Position numbers and translations under genes: made by a program. From contig NZ_KQ976354.1 in NCBI RefSeq assembly GCF_000346485.2, positions 10,002,341-10,066,340 of the forward strand: a stretch of 64,000 nucleotides of DNA, read 5' to 3'. This stretch comes from Scytonema hofmannii PCC 7110 (GTDB lineage Bacteria > Cyanobacteriota > Cyanobacteriia > Cyanobacteriales > Nostocaceae). The notes beneath the pieces were generated by a model, which had not been told where the DNA came from, did not search any database, and saw only the letters and a program-made list of their open reading frames with translations. Below, piece by piece: positions 60,735-64,000 of this stretch (the stretch's first letter is position 1; each line of letters opens with the position of its first letter).

Positions 60735-61997
60735 ATGAAAAAAACGTCTATCCATCGCACTGTGTTAAACAATGGCATTGTGGTTTTGGTGGCAGAAAAT
60801 CCAGTCGCAGATATTATAGCAGCACGGATTTTTATTCGTGCTGGTAGTTGTTACGAAACAAAAGAGCAAGCAGGCTTGACGCATTTGCTTTCTTCTGTTC
60901 TGACTAAAGGATGTGATGGACTCTCAAGTTTGGCGATCGCAGAAAAAGTAGAATCTGTAGGAGCAAGCTTGAGTGCAGATACTACGGCTGATTACTTCCT
61001 GTTGTCTTTAAAAACAGTTACATCAGATTTTGCAGAGATCCTGACATTAGCAGGGCAAATTCTGCGCCAACCGACATTTCCAGAAATGGAAGTGGAACTA
61101 GAACAGCGTATTGCTTTACAGGATATTCGTTCGCAGCAAGAGCAGCCATTTACAATTGCTTTTGACCAGTTGAGAAATGCGATGTACGCAGAGCATCCCT
61201 ATGCAAGATCGGCATTGGGAGATGAAACAACTATGAGCCGCTTGACTCGTGGGGATTTAGAGCAGTACTATCAAACCCATTTTCGTCCAGATAATATCGT
61301 TATTAGCATTGCTGGGCATATTAGTGTAAGTGATACAGTGGCTCTTGTAGAGAAAGTGTTTGGGGATTGGCAAGTTCCAACTCACCACCAGCTACCAGTG
61401 CTTTATGTACCAGATCTGGACGTGAAACCCCAGATGACAATTACACCCCAGCAAACACAACAATCAATTGTGATGCTAGGTTACTTAGGATCGTCAGTGA
61501 GTTCAGTTGACTATGCAGTATTGAAATTGCTATCCACTTATTTAGGAAATGGTCTTTCCAGTCGCTTATTTGTTGAACTGAGAGAAAAGCGAGGTTTAGC
61601 TTACGAGGTATCAGCATTTTACCCAACTAGGATTTTTCCAGCATCATTTGTTGTATATATGGGAACGGCACCAGAAAACACTAAAATAGCCCTTACTGGT
61701 TTGCAAAAAGAAGTTGATTTACTATCTGCAAACCAGTTAGAGGAAGAAGCACTTCAGTCAGCTAAGAACAAGATATTGGGACAGTACGCTTTGGGTAAAC
61801 AAACCAATGCCCAAATTGCTCAAATTTATGGTTGGTATGAAATTTTAGGGCTTGGAGTTGATTTCGACTGGGAATTTCAACAAGCAATTGCATCTGTCAG
61901 TGCTTTAAATGCGATGGAAACGGCTCATCAATATTTACGGGAACCTTTTGTGTCTCTTGTCGGTCAACAAGAAGCGGTTTATGGTGCAATTGCGTAA
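60735..61997 (+). CDS. M16 family peptidase-like protein, zinc site missing
   Basis: 420 aa. Overall architecture like its upstream neighbour, but the HxxEH site is replaced: AGLTHLLSSVLTKGC has no Glu or second His at the catalytic positions. It keeps the GLSSRLFVELREKRGLAYEV block (R/Y pair for substrate C-terminus). Active plus inactive M16 pairs assemble as heterodimers in mitochondria and bacteria, and this pair probably does too. Substrate unknown. Start ATG 60735 follows CTAACCA heptamers. Confidence 0.9.
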   Translation: MKKTSIHRTVLNNGIVVLVAENPVADIIAARIFIRAGSCYETKEQAGLTHLLSSVLTKGCDGLSSLAIAEKVESVGASLSADTTADYFLLSLKTVTSDFAEILTLAGQILRQPTFPEMEVELEQRIALQDIRSQQEQPFTIAFDQLRNAMYAEHPYARSALGDETTMSRLTRGDLEQYYQTHFRPDNIVISIAGHISVSDTVALVEKVFGDWQVPTHHQLPVLYVPDLDVKPQMTITPQQTQQSIVMLGYLGSSVSSVDYAVLKLLSTYLGNGLSSRLFVELREKRGLAYEVSAFYPTRIFPASFVVYMGTAPENTKIALTGLQKEVDLLSANQLEEEALQSAKNKILGQYALGKQTNAQIAQIYGWYEILGLGVDFDWEFQQAIASVSALNAMETAHQYLREPFVSLVGQQEAVYGAIA

Positions 61998-62127
61998 GCT
62001 CATCTTATCTCCAATCTAAAATCCAGGCATCCAAAATCCAAAATGGTATAAAATTGCTTAACCAGTTGCATTCTACAGTAGTGACCGATAAGTGTATTAC
62101 CAATGAGATATCCCAGGGGCAACGTTC

Positions 62128-63201
62128 ATGACAAACATCATCAAGGTAAGTATCTTAACAGACTTAGGTTTCCCTAGTCTTCCCGTAAATGCTTGTAGAA
62201 TCCAGCAAAAGCAAAGGTCAAAATCCAGATGGGGGATAGAAATACTCCTGTGTCTTTCTGCACCTCTACTCCTTGGTTTTTCTTCGACAGTATCATTTGC
62301 AGCACCAACACAAACAATTGCTCAAGCATCACCAAGAGTGGGAGTGAACCGTCCCAATCTCAAAGTTGGTAGCCAAGGAGACCCTGTCTCAGAACTGCAA
62401 GCCGCTTTAAAACTTTTGGGTTTTTACACTGGTACAGTAGATGGAGTTTATAGTGAAAGGACTGCGATCGCTGTTTCTCGATTCCAGGAAGCTGCAGGCT
62501 TAAGTCCAAATGGTGTTGTTGATACCAACACTTGGCAAAGACTTTTTCCAAGTGAAGCGATCGCATCCTCCCCTGCAACTTCAAGTTCCGAAAGCTTCCC
62601 AATTCCATCCCAAGCTTCAAGAGATAATAACAGCACAGTTGTTATTCCCAGTACCGAGCCAAGAACAATACCCATCACGAATCGCAGTGATAATTTAAAC
62701 CCCGAACCAAGACCAACAACCACCAATAGAGCTAGTAATTTAAAACCTGAACCAAAACCAACAACACGAGTAGCAACGAGTAGTTCCGACAAACCCGCAG
62801 CCAGAAAAACACCATCGACTCGTTCTAACCCATCCACCACTTCTCGACAAGCAACTCGAAGCCAACAATCCACCCGTACTGGATCGTCTGCTCGACAAAC
62901 AACTCGAACTCAACAAACCACTAGTTCTGGATCATCTAGAAAAACTCAGCAAACGGCTTCTCTTCAGTATACCTCAGAAGGGCTGCCAATTTTACGGCCG
63001 GGGATGCGCGGTTCTGAAGTCACTCGGTTACAACGACGACTGCAAAGACTTGGCTACCTAGAAGAAGGTTCTATTGATGGCGACTTTGGTCCCGCAACAG
63101 AGGCAGCTGTTGTATCTTTACAAAAACGCTATGGTTTAGAAGCTGATGGTATTGTTGGAGGAGGAACTTGGGACATTCTCAATCGACGACGGAGACAATA
63201 A
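62128..63201 (+). CDS. Exported peptidoglycan-binding protein with two PG_binding_1 domains
   Basis: 357 aa. N-terminal signal-like segment IEILLCLSAPLLLGFSST with a preceding basic stretch. PG_binding_1 domain about residues 75-135 (LKVGSQGDPVSELQAALKLL ... VVDTNTWQRLF). A 130-residue Ser/Thr/Arg-rich linker (TTTNRASNLKPEPKPTTRVA) follows, then a C-terminal PG_binding_1 (LRPGMRGSEVTRLQRRLQRL ... IVGGGTWDIL). Probably binds cell-wall peptidoglycan; no enzymatic domain. Same general design as the protein at 15442. Confidence 0.85.
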   Translation: MTNIIKVSILTDLGFPSLPVNACRIQQKQRSKSRWGIEILLCLSAPLLLGFSSTVSFAAPTQTIAQASPRVGVNRPNLKVGSQGDPVSELQAALKLLGFYTGTVDGVYSERTAIAVSRFQEAAGLSPNGVVDTNTWQRLFPSEAIASSPATSSSESFPIPSQASRDNNSTVVIPSTEPRTIPITNRSDNLNPEPRPTTTNRASNLKPEPKPTTRVATSSSDKPAARKTPSTRSNPSTTSRQATRSQQSTRTGSSARQTTRTQQTTSSGSSRKTQQTASLQYTSEGLPILRPGMRGSEVTRLQRRLQRLGYLEEGSIDGDFGPATEAAVVSLQKRYGLEADGIVGGGTWDILNRRRRQ

Positions 63202-63223
63202 GAGCATTAGGCATTGGGCATTG

Positions 63224-63275
63224 ACTTCTTCCCTACTCCCTACTCCCTACTCCCTACTCCCTACTCCCTACTTTA
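63224..63275. repeat. CTACTCC heptamer array
   Basis: Six or so CCCTACT units, ending just before the start codon of the last gene. Confidence 0.85.
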
Positions 63276-63282
63276 AGTGCCT

Positions 63283-64000
63283 ATGGAGCCTGCTTACACC
63301 CAAGACTATCGACATTTTGAACAGCACGTCGCCAAACTTCTCCATAAAGCAGGTTGGGTAGTGGAAACTGCCAAAAAAAACCAACCTGTTTATGATTTAG
63401 TTGTCAAGAAAAGAAATTTAGTTGTTGCTGTACAAGTAAAATGGTTGAGAAATAACGTAGCAGCACCACAGTTATTAAAATTTTCGGAATTCCTTGACTC
63501 TAACGAAGGCAAAAAGTTTAATTTTGGTTTGTTTATAACCACAAAAGGTTATAGTGGACCTGCAATGGCATTAATTAGATCCTGGGGCAAGGATAGTAAA
63601 ATCCGTTGTGGAGTTGCACAGGAAACTAGAATTGTTGGAATTGATGGAATTGTACCAGAAAAGAAAGATAATGACGGCGAAGGCGATCTTAAACAGAATA
63701 AAGTTTACTTTGGGATCTTTACTTGTAAGGGTGGGGTTGGTAAGACAACTATAGCAGGACATTTGGCAGGAGCCTTTGCTCTACAAGGGTTTAATGTTGC
63801 ACTAGTTGATTTAGATCCAGAACAAAATTTGCAAAAATTAGTGGGGGATGGGGTTTTTGTTCCCAATCCTAGAGGCGTTGGTACAACAATTGAAGTCTTT
63901 GATGGCAGAGATTGGCATGAAGACGCTGCTCGTGATAGCAGAATAGTCATTTGTGATTGCTCTCCTGCATTGGAAAGGAATCCCAAGGAGTTAGTTGAAA
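63283..64000 (+). CDS. Nuclease-like (Mrr-type) domain fused to ParA-type ATPase, 3' end outside window
   Basis: 239 codons from ATG 63283 run to the edge without a stop. Residues about 8-130: FEQHVAKLLHKAGWVVETAK, QPVYDLVVKKRNLVVAVQVKW, KKFNFGLFITTKGYSGPAMA, resembling a restriction-endonuclease-like fold in which YDLVV...AVQVKW supplies D and Q-x-K. Then a deviant Walker A TCKGGVGKTTIAGHLAGAFA (residues about 149-168) and VALVDLDPEQNLQKL, the ParA/MinD pattern, then IVICDCSPALE. Order nuclease then ATPase is unusual. Its plasmid-partition role is not implied since no parB or centromere-like site is visible. Confidence 0.8.
   Translation, partial: MEPAYTQDYRHFEQHVAKLLHKAGWVVETAKKNQPVYDLVVKKRNLVVAVQVKWLRNNVAAPQLLKFSEFLDSNEGKKFNFGLFITTKGYSGPAMALIRSWGKDSKIRCGVAQETRIVGIDGIVPEKKDNDGEGDLKQNKVYFGIFTCKGGVGKTTIAGHLAGAFALQGFNVALVDLDPEQNLQKLVGDGVFVPNPRGVGTTIEVFDGRDWHEDAARDSRIVICDCSPALERNPKELVE

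Noticed and set aside
63283-64000. Plasmid partition locus
   Set aside because: No ParB-like gene or iterons visible and the surroundings are core chromosomal genes; only the 5' part is available.
1-64000. tRNA or rRNA genes
   Set aside because: I looked for T-loop-like GGTTCRANNCC motifs and cloverleaf arms and found none convincing.

Overview
The window looks like chromosomal DNA of a filamentous, probably heterocyst-forming cyanobacterium (Nostocales, Scytonema/Tolypothrix-like). Evidence: the HIP1 octamer GCGATCGC occurs throughout, heptanucleotide tandem repeats (STRR type) sit beside many genes, and several genes belong to families typical of cyanobacteria (DUF3611, DUF4079, DUF1997, an InrS/CsoR-type regulator, a PilT ATPase with a proline-rich N-terminus, a KaiB-domain protein, HhoA/HtrA, and purK beside a 6S RNA-like locus). 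No tRNA or rRNA was seen. All identifications come from reading the sequence; no database was searched.

Layout. 1-10.8 kb: decayed accessory DNA. It holds filamentous-haemagglutinin, methyltransferase, monooxygenase and HtrA relics and a small MITE with its empty site nearby, plus an intact SDR/QueA-like pair, a DHFR-fold reductase, a glycosyltransferase, a DUF3611 membrane protein and a Uma2 nuclease. 10.8-24.5 kb: mostly intact genes: GNAT, a two-component system, a pentapeptide-repeat membrane protein, an SH3/peptidoglycan-binding protein, a PAS-GAF histidine kinase, wecB, pilT and a KaiB-domain protein. 24.5-28.4 kb: a dense graveyard of fused fragments (FHA, NB-ARC, IscB-like, pyridine-nucleotide oxidoreductase, FAD oxidoreductase, porin). 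28.4-33.4 kb: an accessory island with a kinase-like phosphotransferase, a compact three-gene operon of unknown function (TIGR04255-like, HTH, unknown 306 aa) and a Uma2 plus PD-(D/E)XK pair. 33.7-42 kb: a di-haem peroxidase, more relics (TnpB-like end, ankyrin, WD40, ISL3 fused to DUF1016), three overlapping small genes, an HNH plus small-partner pair and an ankyrin protein. 42-50.5 kb: conserved cyanobacterial genes, a muramidase and a damaged NACHT-HEAT (NLR-like) gene. 50.5-52 kb: a RAYT-like Y1 transposase between two oppositely oriented palindromic repeat arrays. 52-64 kb: core genes (InrS-like regulator, HhoA, Hsp33, purK, 6S RNA, an M16 peptidase pair, a peptidoglycan-binding protein), ending in a 5' fragment of a nuclease-like/ParA fusion.

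The best candidates for something undescribed are the nuclease-ParA fusion at the right edge, the TIGR04255/HTH/unknown operon (29.5-31.8 kb), the NACHT gene with near-identical HEAT repeats that vary at fixed positions, the RAYT with inverted repeat arrays, and the strand-biased placement of the CCAGTGA heptamer right after stop codons.
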